A stretch of 64,000 nt of DNA from Neobacillus sp. OS1-2 (GTDB lineage Bacteria > Bacillota > Bacilli > Bacillales > Cytobacillaceae). Positions 27,425 through 36,461 of this stretch are shown in pieces. Every line of letters begins with the position of its first letter. Positions within the stretch are counted from its first letter, which is position 1. Both the position numbers and the translations under genes were made by a program. The notes below the pieces were generated by a model, which ran no database searches, was not told the origin of the DNA, and saw only the letters and a list, made by a program, of their open reading frames with translations. The stretch covers positions 4,120,001 to 4,184,000 of the forward strand of contig NZ_CP133265.1 of the NCBI RefSeq assembly GCF_030915505.1. The letters are read 5' to 3'.

Positions 27425-27976
27425 ATGAAAAAGGGATTAACAGTTCGCGATATTGTCATTGCAGGTGTGCTGGGTGCGGTAGCCATTCTATTAGGGGTAA
27501 CCAGGTTGGGGTATATTCCAGTTCCAACGGCGGCAGGGAATGCCACGATCATGCACATTCCCGCAATTATTGGTGGCATAATGCAGGGACCGGTCGTCGG
27601 CTTAATAGTTGGGGCCATTTTTGGGATTTCTTCCTTCCTAAACGCAACCGTTCCACTCTTTAAGGATCCATTGGTTGCGATTTTACCCCGGCTTTTCATT
27701 GGCGTAGTGGCATGGCTGATCTATGTTGGAATCCGTCGTAAAAGTGAATATCTTGCAGTGGGGGCCGCCGCCTTTATCGGGACATTGGCAAACACGGTCC
27801 TTGTGTTAACAATGGCTGTCATCCGTCATTATTTAACCCCAGGAGTTGCTTGGACAGTTGGCATAACAAACGGAATCCCTGAAGCCATTGTTGGTACCAT
27901 TGTTACGTTAGCAGTTGTATTAGCGTGGAAACAGATTGGCAAAGGTCAAAAATCAAAGATTTCCAGGGATCTTTAA
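27425..27976 (+). CDS. ECF transporter S component (substrate-binding)
   Basis: A 183-residue hydrophobic protein with about six membrane helices and the characteristic ECF_trnsprt segment VTRLGYIPVPTAAGNATIMHI followed by IIGGIMQGPVVGLIVGAIFG. S components bind the solute in the membrane. The gene sits directly between EcfT and the catabolic hydrolases, so its ligand should be the operon substrate. I propose pantothenate or a pantoyl amide, but sequence alone does not show the specificity. Confidence 0.85.
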   Translation: MKKGLTVRDIVIAGVLGAVAILLGVTRLGYIPVPTAAGNATIMHIPAIIGGIMQGPVVGLIVGAIFGISSFLNATVPLFKDPLVAILPRLFIGVVAWLIYVGIRRKSEYLAVGAAAFIGTLANTVLVLTMAVIRHYLTPGVAWTVGITNGIPEAIVGTIVTLAVVLAWKQIGKGQKSKISRDL

Positions 27977-27979
27977 AAA

Positions 27980-28942
27980 ATGAATGATCAAATCACGGAT
28001 GTTCCAGGTGTAAAAGTTGGAAATAAAGAAGATCACCAGGCCCTTACTGGGTGTACAGCCATCCTTTTTGAAAGTGGTGCAGTTGCGGGGGTGGACGTCA
28101 GAGGATCCGCTCCCGGAACCCGGGAAACCGATCTTTTGAATCCTATAAATCTCGTTGAAAAAGTCCATGGTATTTGTTTAAGTGGCGGCAGTGCGTTTGG
28201 GTTGGATGCCGCCTCCGGTGTGATGCAATTTTTAGAGGAAGAAGATATTGGCCTGGATGTGGGTGTGGCCAAGGTACCCATTGTCCCGGCGGCCGTTCTA
28301 TTCGATCTCCCTTTTGGTGACCCAAAGGTCCGGCCTGACAAACAGATGGGATATGATGCCGCAAAAGCGGCGACGGCAGAGAAATTTATTACTGGCAATT
28401 ATGGGGCAGGCTGTGGAGCAACTGCTGGTAAATTAGCCGGTCTCGGCTTTTGTATGAAGGGCGGTCTCGGAAGTGCATCACTCCGTTTAGAAAATGGTGT
28501 TGTGATTGGTGCCATTGTTGCCGTTAATCCAGCTGGGGATGTCCGCGAACCATCCACAGGTAAAATTTTAGCTGGGCCGTATCAGAATGGAATGATTCTT
28601 GATAGTATCAAACTTCTCGAACAAAACTATCAATCCACCATTCCTGCCGGTTCAAATACCACCATTGGAGTAGTAGCGGTGAATGCCGAGTTAACGAAGG
28701 CGGAGGCAACGAAGGTGGCGCAAATGGCCCAAGACGGATATGCGAGAACGATTTTTCCAGCGCACACCATGTTTGATGGTGATACAATTTTCGCTGTTGC
28801 CACTGGAGGGGAAAGAATTCCCGTAGATGTTATTGGCGGGTTGGCAGCGATGGTCATGGAAAGGGCGATTGTTAATGCGGTTAAATCTGCAGATAGTATT
28901 GGGGGAATTACCGCATATAAAGATTTACCAAAAAATCAATAA
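27980..28942 (+). CDS. P1/DmpA-family N-terminal-nucleophile hydrolase
   Basis: A 320-residue relative of DmpA, BapA and NylC, enzymes that self-cleave and use the new N-terminal Thr or Ser to hydrolyse beta-peptides and unusual amides. The predicted cleavage is between Asn226 and Thr227 (GSNTTIGVVAVNA), with conserved GGSAFGLDAASG and YGAGCGATAGK segments. It starts 3 bases after the S component gene. In the proposed pathway it is one of two candidates for the amide-cleaving step (pantothenase). Confidence 0.88.
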   Translation: MNDQITDVPGVKVGNKEDHQALTGCTAILFESGAVAGVDVRGSAPGTRETDLLNPINLVEKVHGICLSGGSAFGLDAASGVMQFLEEEDIGLDVGVAKVPIVPAAVLFDLPFGDPKVRPDKQMGYDAAKAATAEKFITGNYGAGCGATAGKLAGLGFCMKGGLGSASLRLENGVVIGAIVAVNPAGDVREPSTGKILAGPYQNGMILDSIKLLEQNYQSTIPAGSNTTIGVVAVNAELTKAEATKVAQMAQDGYARTIFPAHTMFDGDTIFAVATGGERIPVDVIGGLAAMVMERAIVNAVKSADSIGGITAYKDLPKNQ

Positions 28943-28957
28943 AACGGAGGGTTCTAG

Positions 28958-30160
28958 TTGGCTGTATTTAATGATGTGGATGATCAGGAAGTTGTAAATT
29001 TGACGCAAGCTCTTGTTCGGATTCCAAGTGTCTACCGCCCGCACGACCCTATGGCAAATGAAAGCAGAGCGGCGCAGTATGTATATGAGTATCTAAAGGA
29101 ATTAGGACTTGAGGTATATATCGAAGAGGTCGTCAAGGGGCGGCCGAATGTCATAGGTATTCTTGATTCAGGCAGACCCGGAAAAACGATTCTCTTTGAG
29201 GGGCATACCGATGTTGTGACAGAGGGTGACTGGGATGCTTGGAGCTATGATCCATTCGGAGCTGCCATTGAGGGCGGGAGAATGTTTGGCAGAGGAACAA
29301 ACGATACAAAAGGAAATCTATCTGCTGCGATTGCTGCGGTCCATGCAATTAAACGAAGTAACGTGAAATGGAATGGAAAAATTATTTTGTGTGTTCCCTG
29401 CGATGAGGAAGGCATGATGATCGGCATAAAACATTTCATTAAGCGTGGCTGGGCACAAGGTGTAGACGGTGCCATCATCTGCGAACCGGAGGAAAATCAG
29501 ATTTGTATCACGCAAAAAGGGGCGATGAGAACCATCATCCGCACTTACGGGAAAATGGCTCATGGAGCCATGCCGCTTTCTGGAATCAATCCAAATACGA
29601 GAATGGCGCAGATTATTTGTGAACTAATGGCACTTGAGGAGAAAGAAAAACAGCGAGTCGGGCAACACCCATATTTAGGGTTACCAAGCATTACGCCAAC
29701 GATCATTTTAGGACCTGAAAAAGGGGAGCCACAGATTAATGTCATTCCGGACCAATGTTATAGTGCCCTTGATATTCGTACCGTTCCTGGGCAGAACCAC
29801 GACCAGTTACGGGTTGATATGGAGGATATTTTAGAGCGATTGGGTTCCAAGGATCCAGATTTTAAGGCTTCCTTGGAAGTGATTGAAAGCCGGCCATGGA
29901 CAGAAACGAGTTTGGATGATGCGATTGTCAGAGCGAGTGTGGAATCCTTCCGTTCAGTTGCCGGAAAGGAACCCATCTATAATGGCGTACCTGGTGCAAC
30001 CGACGGCACATTCCTTCACCTTGCCGGGATTCCGATTGTCACAACAGGAGCAGGTGACCGTCATATTCCACATCAAATCAATGAATATATTGATCTAGCA
30101 GAATTAGTCGAAGCATCAAGGATTTATGCGCAGACTGCGATGCTATTTTTGAATGAGTAA
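28958..30160 (+). CDS. M20-family amidohydrolase (ArgE/DapE-like)
   Basis: A 400-residue di-zinc hydrolase. Ligands and base are visible in FEGHTDVV (His83, Asp85), GTNDTKG (Asp116) and CDEEG (Glu150/151), with the distal His in DRHIPHQ. Relatives deacylate N-acyl amino acids, and pantothenate is formally N-pantoyl-beta-alanine, so this is a second candidate for the hydrolytic step. It begins with TTG after CGGAGGG and is the last gene of the operon before a terminator. Confidence 0.9.
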   Translation: MAVFNDVDDQEVVNLTQALVRIPSVYRPHDPMANESRAAQYVYEYLKELGLEVYIEEVVKGRPNVIGILDSGRPGKTILFEGHTDVVTEGDWDAWSYDPFGAAIEGGRMFGRGTNDTKGNLSAAIAAVHAIKRSNVKWNGKIILCVPCDEEGMMIGIKHFIKRGWAQGVDGAIICEPEENQICITQKGAMRTIIRTYGKMAHGAMPLSGINPNTRMAQIICELMALEEKEKQRVGQHPYLGLPSITPTIILGPEKGEPQINVIPDQCYSALDIRTVPGQNHDQLRVDMEDILERLGSKDPDFKASLEVIESRPWTETSLDDAIVRASVESFRSVAGKEPIYNGVPGATDGTFLHLAGIPIVTTGAGDRHIPHQINEYIDLAELVEASRIYAQTAMLFLNE

Positions 30161-30167
30161 CACTTAA

Positions 30168-30220
30168 GGTGCCAGGCAATGTCCAGAAATTTGGATGGTG
30201 CCTGGCACTGTTTTATTTTT
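30168..30220 (+). terminator. operon terminator built from a GTGCCAGGC palindrome
   Basis: GTGCCAGGC and GCCTGGCAC pair around a 22-base loop and are followed by TGTTTTATTTTT. The palindrome belongs to a dispersed intergenic family (compare GTGTCAGGCACC near 39136). Confidence 0.75.
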
Positions 30221-30238
30221 CACAGTTCTTGAATGTAA

Positions 30239-31363
30239 TTAAAGTAGCTGTTTCTCGGATTCCTTCGTATAATGCAAAACTTGATCAAGTTTCCCATTTT
30301 TGAGTTTTACTGCCCATTCAGGATCAGCTAGCAGTGCGCGACCGACTGCTACGTAGTCAAATTCGCCTGCTTTGATTTTTTCATCGACAATTTTGAGATT
30401 GTCTTCAATTGTGACATGATCATGATCCTGATTGCTCAGAAAGGCGCGGTTTATTCCGATAGAACCGACCGCAATCGTTGGCTTTTTAGTAATTCGTTTC
30501 GTCCAGCCGGCTAAGGTTAATGATGGATCTTCATCTTTAAATTCAGGTTCCCATATTCGTCTGGTAGAGCAGTGGAAAATATCTACACCAGCTTCAACTA
30601 AAGGAGTGAGCAATTGTTCAAGCTCTTTAGAGTTCTTCGCTAATTTAGCTTGATAATCGGTTCCTTTCCATTGTGAATAACGAAAGACAATAGGAAAATG
30701 GGGCCCAACTTCTTTTCGGCAAGCACGTACAATATCTGCAGCAAATTTTGTTCGTTCGCCTAGATCCCCACCATACTCATCATTTCGCTTATTCGTTACT
30801 TCCCAAAAGAATTGATCAATTAAGTATCCATGCGCGCCATGCAATTCAATTCCGTCAAAGCCGATGCGCTTCGCATTTGCTGCTGCTTCAGCGTATGCAT
30901 CAATCATTTCAGCAACTTCTTCACTCGTTAACGCCTTTATTTTCTCATTTCTCTGGCCTCTTAACGAAAATCCAGAAGGACTCACAGGGGGTGCATCAAT
31001 ATTGGGTTCACTGCCTGCTTTTCGAGCGGCACCTACATGCCATAATTGCGGAATGATTTTGCCCCCTGCTTGATGGACTTCATTCACTACATTTGCCCAG
31101 CCATGTAAGGCATCCTCCCCATAAAAACGGGGAATATCGGCGTGCATGACAGCAGCCGGATGGTTGATCGCTGTCCCTTCCGTTATGATGAGCCCAATTT
31201 CATTTTCTGCACGTTTGCGGTAATAGTGGGCAACATTTTCCCCTGGGATTCCCCCGGGCGAAAAGATTCTTGTCATGGGGGCCATCACTAACCGACTTGC
31301 TAACATTTCATTTCCAAATGGTGCAGTTTGAAACAATGTATGTCCTGCGTACCTTTGATCCAA
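30239..31363 (-). CDS. old yellow enzyme family NADH:flavin oxidoreductase
   Basis: A flavin-dependent ene-reductase of about 374 residues. Landmarks include RLVMAPMTR near the N-terminus, QLWHVGAAR, a long active-site segment (FDGIELHGAHGYLIDQF) and the phosphate-binding end KAGEFDYVAVGRALLADPEW. It converges on the catabolic operon and is not part of it. The TTG at 31363 has GGAAGGA about 10 bases upstream. A GTG three codons earlier overlaps the binding site too closely. Confidence 0.9.
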   Translation of the reverse strand: MDQRYAGHTLFQTAPFGNEMLASRLVMAPMTRIFSPGGIPGENVAHYYRKRAENEIGLIITEGTAINHPAAVMHADIPRFYGEDALHGWANVVNEVHQAGGKIIPQLWHVGAARKAGSEPNIDAPPVSPSGFSLRGQRNEKIKALTSEEVAEMIDAYAEAAANAKRIGFDGIELHGAHGYLIDQFFWEVTNKRNDEYGGDLGERTKFAADIVRACRKEVGPHFPIVFRYSQWKGTDYQAKLAKNSKELEQLLTPLVEAGVDIFHCSTRRIWEPEFKDEDPSLTLAGWTKRITKKPTIAVGSIGINRAFLSNQDHDHVTIEDNLKIVDEKIKAGEFDYVAVGRALLADPEWAVKLKNGKLDQVLHYTKESEKQLL

Positions 31364-31562
31364 GGCGAGCACTTCCTTCCATTTATTGCATTTAACGTTC
31401 TTCCTTTATTCTACATTTCCACTAAACAAAGATAAACCGATATGTTTATGTTTCTACCTTTGTAAAAACGATAGGAGACGTTCCACGACCACCAGATTAT
31501 AAAAACATAAAGGATAAAAAATCCTAAAATTCTCATAATAAAAGAAAAACGGGTGTGAGCAA

Positions 31563-31994
31563 ATGAAAAACGAAGAGATTGTAGTTGAGGAATTAAATAC
31601 ATTATTAAGAGGTACTTATATGGGGATTCATGCTTTTGAACATCATATTCAAAGACTGGACGATGAACAAGTAAAGCAGAAGTTCCAATCTATGCAGCAA
31701 CAGGCCAAACAGAATGCTCAAAAACTTGCCGAACGGATCCAAAATTTAAATGGTGTCCCTGCAGATAGCGAAGGGGTATCAGGCAAGATGCACAGTTTGA
31801 TGCACAAGGTAATGCTTACGAATGATACAAGAGACATTATGAAAGACGCCTTAAAAGGAGTGGAACAATACGGTGTTGAATATTCAGAAGAACTCGTAAG
31901 GGGAGATCTTGATCCGGAAAGTAGAAAAATAGTAGAAGAGGTAATAGATACAAGCCGTATGCAAGCGGAAATGCTAAGGAATTTACTTCATTGA
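31563..31994 (+). CDS. DUF2383-type ferritin-like protein
   Basis: A 143-residue all-helical protein with Glu and His residues spaced along long helices (EELNTLLRGTYMGIHAFEHH, GVEQYGVEYSEEL), matching the DUF2383 ferritin-like fold. No function is established; relatives are common in spore formers. GTGAG precedes the ATG only weakly. The next gene is 73 bases downstream. Confidence 0.75.
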   Translation: MKNEEIVVEELNTLLRGTYMGIHAFEHHIQRLDDEQVKQKFQSMQQQAKQNAQKLAERIQNLNGVPADSEGVSGKMHSLMHKVMLTNDTRDIMKDALKGVEQYGVEYSEELVRGDLDPESRKIVEEVIDTSRMQAEMLRNLLH

Positions 31995-32067
31995 AGCAGG
32001 GTTGTAGTTTGATGAAATGGATACTATTACAAAAGGGTAAGTTTACAACGTAATTAATTAAGAGAGA

Positions 32068-32643
32068 GTGAAATCTTTGAAAACGACCCATCCAAGTTAT
32101 GATGAAATACGAAACATAGAATATAAACTAGGGCAAATGAAGCATGAATATTGGATTCATCATGATTTATTCTCTTTTCAATGGTGGGTGCTTTTGTTCG
32201 TTTTAATTTTTCCGTGGATTTTTTGGTTGAGATATGTAGATAAAAAAAGAATAACGGAAATTGTTCTTTTTGGCAGTCTATTAATGCTCTTAGTTGAACT
32301 TTTAGACGATATTGGTATAAATCTGCATTTGTGGTCCTATCCATATCAATTATTTCAGCTCATACCAAGATTAACACCGATTGACAATGGAATAATCATC
32401 GTTGCTCATATGTTTGTTTTTCAGTTTTTTGAAAAATGGAAGTCTTTTTTAATTGCCAATTTAGTAATGGCAACAATTTTTACTTTTATATTTGAACCAA
32501 TTACAGTCTGGTTAAATATTTACAAGTTAGAACATTGGAAATACGTATATTCTTTACCTATTTATATTATAAAAGCTGGATTTATAAAATGGGTTGTTGA
32601 AAGACTCATAAATATAAAAAATGAAACAATCAGGAGAAATTAA
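32068..32643 (+). CDS. CBO0543-family membrane protein
   Basis: A 191-residue protein with an N-terminal soluble segment (YDEIRNIEYKLGQMKHEYWIHH) and about four or five transmembrane helices from residue 33 on, including WWVLLFVLIFPWIFWLRY and the conserved ELLDDIGINLHLWSYPYQLF. This pattern matches the uncharacterised CBO0543 family. The start is GTG at 32068 or TTG at 32077, with AGAGAG just upstream. Function unknown. Confidence 0.75.
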   Translation: MKSLKTTHPSYDEIRNIEYKLGQMKHEYWIHHDLFSFQWWVLLFVLIFPWIFWLRYVDKKRITEIVLFGSLLMLLVELLDDIGINLHLWSYPYQLFQLIPRLTPIDNGIIIVAHMFVFQFFEKWKSFLIANLVMATIFTFIFEPITVWLNIYKLEHWKYVYSLPIYIIKAGFIKWVVERLINIKNETIRRN

Positions 32644-33109
32644 TTCATTAAATTACTTTCAATTTACTTTTCTTCTTGAACTAAATGGAAATTATATACA
32701 GTGTTAACGGCAAAACATTGCTATGGGACGGTCCTCTATCATTGGTTATTTGTATACATAGAATAAGTGTTTAAGGACTTGATTTAGAGCTTCTGTGGGT
32801 TACGATTTGTATTTGGCAATAAAAAATAAAAAATACTGTTTACGCCAGTATGTTCTATGAATGTAACAAAGCCTATTATGTGCAGGGATTGTATAAAAAC
32901 GTGCATAATTTAGGCTTTTTAATTTTACTCGTAATTGTGGTAAAGCACCCGTTTGTTTAAGAACAATTATTCACAAACTCAAAATTTCTGCTACCTAATC
33001 GACATTTTAATACCACCTTAATTATTGGGGAAAATACTTTTGAGGTGATTTGAGTGATTAAAAAGGTTCGCCGCAGCGATCGTCACTTTTTTACTACCCA
33101 CCTATTTGT
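32644..33109. other. non-coding accessory stretch with repeat fragment and hairpin
   Basis: It contains a GGGACGG fragment near 32725, a segment at 32767-32813 (GTTTAAGGACTTGATTTAG...) repeated near 45518-45560, a strong hairpin at 32868, and a CGCCGCAGCG element near 33068. No convincing gene is visible. Confidence 0.5.
32868..32925 (+). terminator. hairpin with T-tract
   Basis: AAAGCCTATTATGTGC pairs imperfectly with GTGCATAATTTAGGCTTT and is followed by TTAATTTT. It has no gene immediately upstream on the plus strand other than the CBO0543 gene 220 bases earlier. Confidence 0.5.
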
Positions 33110-34090
33110 TTAAGTCTGATTATTTTCCAGGCAGACGACCACCTTTCCCTTGGCATGTCCTTCCCCAAGATAACGAATAGCCTCTTCAACCTGACTTAAC
33201 GAGTATCGTTTATCTATAACAGGTACAAGCTTACCAGCAACGAAAAGTTCTTTTAAAAAATTTTGGTCATTTTTATTTGGTTTATGAACAAGGATAGCCA
33301 TCTTCTTGCTTTCAGTTTTATAAATCATGGGTCCCAGCAACAAAAGTTGCAAGATTAGAGACATGGAGCCTCCGATCATAACATATGTTCCTTTGGGATT
33401 TAGTACACGCTTGTAGTCGAAGATAGACCGAGTTCCTACTACATCGAGAATCAAATCATAAAACTTTCCTCTTTGTGTGAAATCTTCATCAGTGTAATCA
33501 ATAATATGGTCTGCACCAATGTCGATTAGTGTATCTAATTTTTTCCCACTGTCCACACAAGTTACTTCAGCCCCATATAATTTGGCGATTTGCAATGCAA
33601 AGGTCCCAACACCTCCACCAGCACCATTAATTAAGACCTTTTTAGCTTCATGAATCTGTCCTATATCACGAAGCCCCTGGAGAGCTAGAACTCCCGCTTG
33701 CGGTATCGCAGCTGCCTCCTCAAATGTCATACTGGCTGGCTTTAACGTCAATGCCTCTGCATGAATACTTACATATTCCGCAAACCCACCCCAACCACAC
33801 CAGGATATGTCTCCGAATACTTCATCCCCTATAGAGATATGATTTACTTCTCTACCAATTGCTTCAACCCTTCCTGCTATATCAGCACCGAGGATTTTGT
33901 ATTTTGGTTTTAGCAGGCCCCCAAGACGAGACAGGAATGGTTTGCCTCTAAGAAGGTCCCAGTCCCAAGAATTCACAGAAACAGCATGAATCTTTACCAA
34001 TACTTCATTTTGTTTTAGAGTAGGTATTTCTATTTCTTTTAGATTAAGAACGTTTGTCGTTCCGTATTTATTGTAAACCATCGCTTTCAT
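33110..34090 (-). CDS. zinc-free medium-chain dehydrogenase / quinone oxidoreductase-like
   Basis: A 326-residue MDR-superfamily NAD(P)-dependent oxidoreductase. It has the N-terminal GroES-like fold (MKAMVYNKYGTTNVL, AVSVNSWDWDLLRGKP) and the nucleotide-binding motif GAGGGVGTFALQIAK. The catalytic zinc ligands of true alcohol dehydrogenases are absent. The ATG at 34090 has GAAGGAG upstream, and the longer frame to 34132 is unsupported. The substrate is probably an activated alkene or quinone. Confidence 0.87.
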   Translation of the reverse strand: MKAMVYNKYGTTNVLNLKEIEIPTLKQNEVLVKIHAVSVNSWDWDLLRGKPFLSRLGGLLKPKYKILGADIAGRVEAIGREVNHISIGDEVFGDISWCGWGGFAEYVSIHAEALTLKPASMTFEEAAAIPQAGVLALQGLRDIGQIHEAKKVLINGAGGGVGTFALQIAKLYGAEVTCVDSGKKLDTLIDIGADHIIDYTDEDFTQRGKFYDLILDVVGTRSIFDYKRVLNPKGTYVMIGGSMSLILQLLLLGPMIYKTESKKMAILVHKPNKNDQNFLKELFVAGKLVPVIDKRYSLSQVEEAIRYLGEGHAKGKVVVCLENNQT

Positions 34091-34391
34091 AATGGATTCT
34101 CCTTCAAAATTTGAGTATTGACAAAATTTCATTCTGTTCCTGCCTTTTCATTGCTCATTATTAAAGGGTTTGATGAAGTTATAACAGATATCTGTTTTTA
34201 GAGTATTTTAATTATAAGACTTCCTTTATGAATATCGTTCTTATTTATATGTGGAATACCATATATTTCTTCCTGATTTTGTTGAATTCCTTCTTCAAAT
34301 AACCTGCCACTTTAGTTGAATAAAGAAAGAGTGATTCCTCGTAATTAAAAACCGTTGAAATAAAAAAGACCGTCATTGTGACGATCCATAC
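34091..34391. other. intergenic, AT-rich with a repeat fragment
   Basis: It contains the promoter region of the oxidoreductase, a TAACCTGCCACTTTAGTTGAA element at 34300-34320 related to other copies nearby, and a small hairpin (GACCGTCATTGTGACGATC) at the csaA 3' end. No gene seen. Confidence 0.4.
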
Positions 34392-34724
34392 CTAGGCAAT
34401 CGGTGTGCCATTTTTAACAGGCTCATCTGGCTTTAAGAGAACTACATCACCCTCTTCTGGAACACCCCCAATAACTAATACCTCAGATTTGAATCCAGCT
34501 ATTCGTCGAGGTGGGAAATTTACAACTGCGACCACTTGACGACCTATTAACATCTCTGGAGTATACCTTTTTACTATTTGTGCACTAGATTGCTTGATAC
34601 CAAATTCTTCACCGAAGTCAATACCCAGTTTAATTGCTGGCTTACGAGCCTCTGGAAAGGGTTCAGCACTTATTACAGTACCAATACGAATATCTAGTTT
34701 TTGAAAATCCTCAATCGTTGCCAT
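34392..34724 (-). CDS. csaA: CsaA, tRNA-binding-domain chaperone
   Basis: A 110-residue single-domain Trbp111/EMAP-type OB-fold protein, nearly collinear with B. subtilis CsaA ([24 protein letters not shown], then IVKRYTPE and [23 protein letters not shown]). CsaA is described as an export-associated chaperone, and the fold also binds tRNA. TTG at 34730 has GGAGG at better spacing (8 bases) than the ATG at 34724, so two extra residues are possible. The metS protein in this window lacks exactly such a domain. Confidence 0.9.
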   Translation of the reverse strand: MATIEDFQKLDIRIGTVISAEPFPEARKPAIKLGIDFGEEFGIKQSSAQIVKRYTPEMLIGRQVVAVVNFPPRRIAGFKSEVLVIGGVPEEGDVVLLKPDEPVKNGTPIA

Positions 34725-35125
34725 GGACAAAACTATTACCTCCAAAAAATTCAAATTACTTTTTCTGTATTTATATTAACAATTAATGGTACCTTTAGGA
34801 ATATCCTTGTTCAACTAACCTGCCCCGTTAGCACAATAAGTAAAGGTTGAGATAAATGTATAAATAGTAACACACATACAGCTAAGGTTTCATCAGGCAA
34901 ACGAGCTTATCATACCCATCTCTCCAAGTAAGTCCTATCGCTGTTTACGTTAAAAACTATAATTATTTTCTGAAGATAATAAATAAACAAAGTTAGAAAT
35001 GAGGCTGTTCTACTTCCGATATTTACGTTGAATACGGTCAAAAATCATACTGTATATAATGGCAAGGTAGTTCAATAAGGAAATGGTAAAATGAAAGAAA
35101 ATACTGTAATGCAGGGGAGGGTAAT
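34725..35125. other. non-coding stretch with duplicated intergenic segment
   Basis: It holds a CTAACCTGCCCCGTTAG element near 34815 and a segment at 34889-34957 (CATCAGGCAAACGAGCTTAT...) that recurs at 45582-45650 with high identity. GGGGAGGG near 35113 is the ribosome binding site of the next gene. Confidence 0.5.
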
Positions 35126-35578
35126 ATGGTTATTCGTAAACTAAACATAGATGAAGAACCTCCAATGGATTTGTTGTTATTAGCTGACCCTTCTAAAGTA
35201 ATCATTAAAGAATATATGCAAAGAGGGGAATGCTTTGTAGCCGAAACGGATGCTCAAATAATTGGGGTTTATGTCCTACTGCCGACAAGACCAGAAACCG
35301 TAGAGCTGGTGAATATTGCTGTAATAGAAACCCAGCACGGTAAAGGCTTGGGGAAACAACTTGTAATAAATGCAATTCAAGTGGCTAAGTCAAAAGGATA
35401 TAGAACCATAGAAGTCGGAACAGGAAATTCAAGCATTGGACAATTAGCCCTTTATCAAAAATGTGGTTTTAGAATTACTGGTGTTGATATAGACTTTTTC
35501 ATTAGGCACTATCCAGAAGAGATTTTCGAAAACGGGATACAATGCCGGGATATGGTTCGATTATCTCAAGATTTGTAG
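35126..35578 (+). CDS. GNAT family N-acetyltransferase
   Basis: A 150-residue acetyltransferase with motif A (VNIAVIETQHGKGLGKQLV), motif B (GTGNSSIGQLALYQKCGF) and a C-terminal segment ending YPEEIFENGIQCRDMVRLS, as in the YvbK/aac-like group. GGGGAGGG precedes the ATG. It stands alone among repeats. The acceptor is unknown. Confidence 0.87.
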   Translation: MVIRKLNIDEEPPMDLLLLADPSKVIIKEYMQRGECFVAETDAQIIGVYVLLPTRPETVELVNIAVIETQHGKGLGKQLVINAIQVAKSKGYRTIEVGTGNSSIGQLALYQKCGFRITGVDIDFFIRHYPEEIFENGIQCRDMVRLSQDL

Positions 35579-35943
35579 GTGCAAAATGGAACTCCTTGTT
35601 GAACCACCATGAAAATAAGTTTCTTCACGAATTGAAAATGACAATACTTAGGAAGACCCTGCTCAATCGTTAAAAAAAGAGGAGAGCGGTAATTAATAAA
35701 TCTATGGATTGGGGTTGACTGGATTAAGGTCTATATCAGTATTGACACCACCTAACCATTTTCATTCTCTGTGGTGCAGCTCTGCTGCATGGATGGGTAA
35801 CGGGTAGCAATAGTTAAAGTTAAGGATCGCCGCGGCGGTCTTTTTCTTGTTCCACTAACTATGCAGGTTATTTCAGGAAGACATACAAAAAGTCCCAATA
35901 CAGAGGACTGAATAATGTTATTATTTAGTAAAGGGGTGGTTGT
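35579..35943. other. intergenic with hairpin and repeat fragments
   Basis: CCACCATGAAAATAAGTTTCTT near 35604 recurs at 36511. A CGCCGCGGCG hairpin followed by GTCTTTTTC lies near 35826-35847 and may act as a terminator. A CTAACTATGCAGGTTA element lies near 35854. A sigma-A-like promoter for the next gene is probable (TTATTTAGTAAAGG region) but not called. Confidence 0.4.
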
Positions 35944-36132
35944 ATGAAGGATGAGAATAAACCATTTAATGATGCAATAGACCATTTTAACGAGATTGAA
36001 GGAAATGCTGGTAACCCTTCTAATGCTAAGATAAACAGGTTACCAAAACCATTAAAATACTTTGGATACTTTATGGTTGGTTTCATTTCATTATCCATTC
36101 TGTTAATGATTATAGTTAATTTATTAAATTAA
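35944..36132 (+). CDS. small single-pass membrane protein, 62 residues
   Basis: A polar N-terminus (MKDENKPFNDAIDHFNEIEG) is followed by one transmembrane helix (YFGYFMVGFISLSILLMIIV). AAAGGGGTGG precedes the ATG. A diverged, truncated duplicate lies at 45261-45389 together with its upstream region, which supports this as a real gene unit. Function unknown. Confidence 0.65.
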   Translation: MKDENKPFNDAIDHFNEIEGNAGNPSNAKINRLPKPLKYFGYFMVGFISLSILLMIIVNLLN

Positions 36133-36278
36133 CTAATAGCTGACTGGTGGCATTTTCTTGTGGTGCTAACGGGTCAGGTTAGTATAACAGTGTAGTTTAA
36201 AGTGTGTTTAACAAACGGGGCATTTAAAAGAAAAAAATGTAAAGTTTAGACAAAATAATAATCAAGAGGGTGTTAAAT

Positions 36279-36461
36279 ATGTCTAATGGTGTTATTGCCA
36301 TAGTTGCCTTAGTCTCCGCTGTGATATGGATTACGGTTTCCAAAGAGGCTGTAAAACCTTCAAAAGAGATAAATTGGCGAAAAATGATAACCTTACTGTT
36401 CGCAGGAACTTTATCGGCATTAGTTATAACTATTTCGCTTTTTCAAAGCCTGCCGTTTTAG
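36279..36461 (+). CDS. small two-helix membrane protein, 60 residues
   Basis: ATG at 36279 follows AAGAGGG at 8 bases. The protein has two hydrophobic helices (VIAIVALVSAVIWITV and LLFAGTLSALVITISLF) joined by a basic linker (KEAVKPSKEINWRK). I recognise no family. It might be a small stress or toxin-like membrane peptide, but nothing in the sequence shows this. Confidence 0.55.
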   Translation: MSNGVIAIVALVSAVIWITVSKEAVKPSKEINWRKMITLLFAGTLSALVITISLFQSLPF

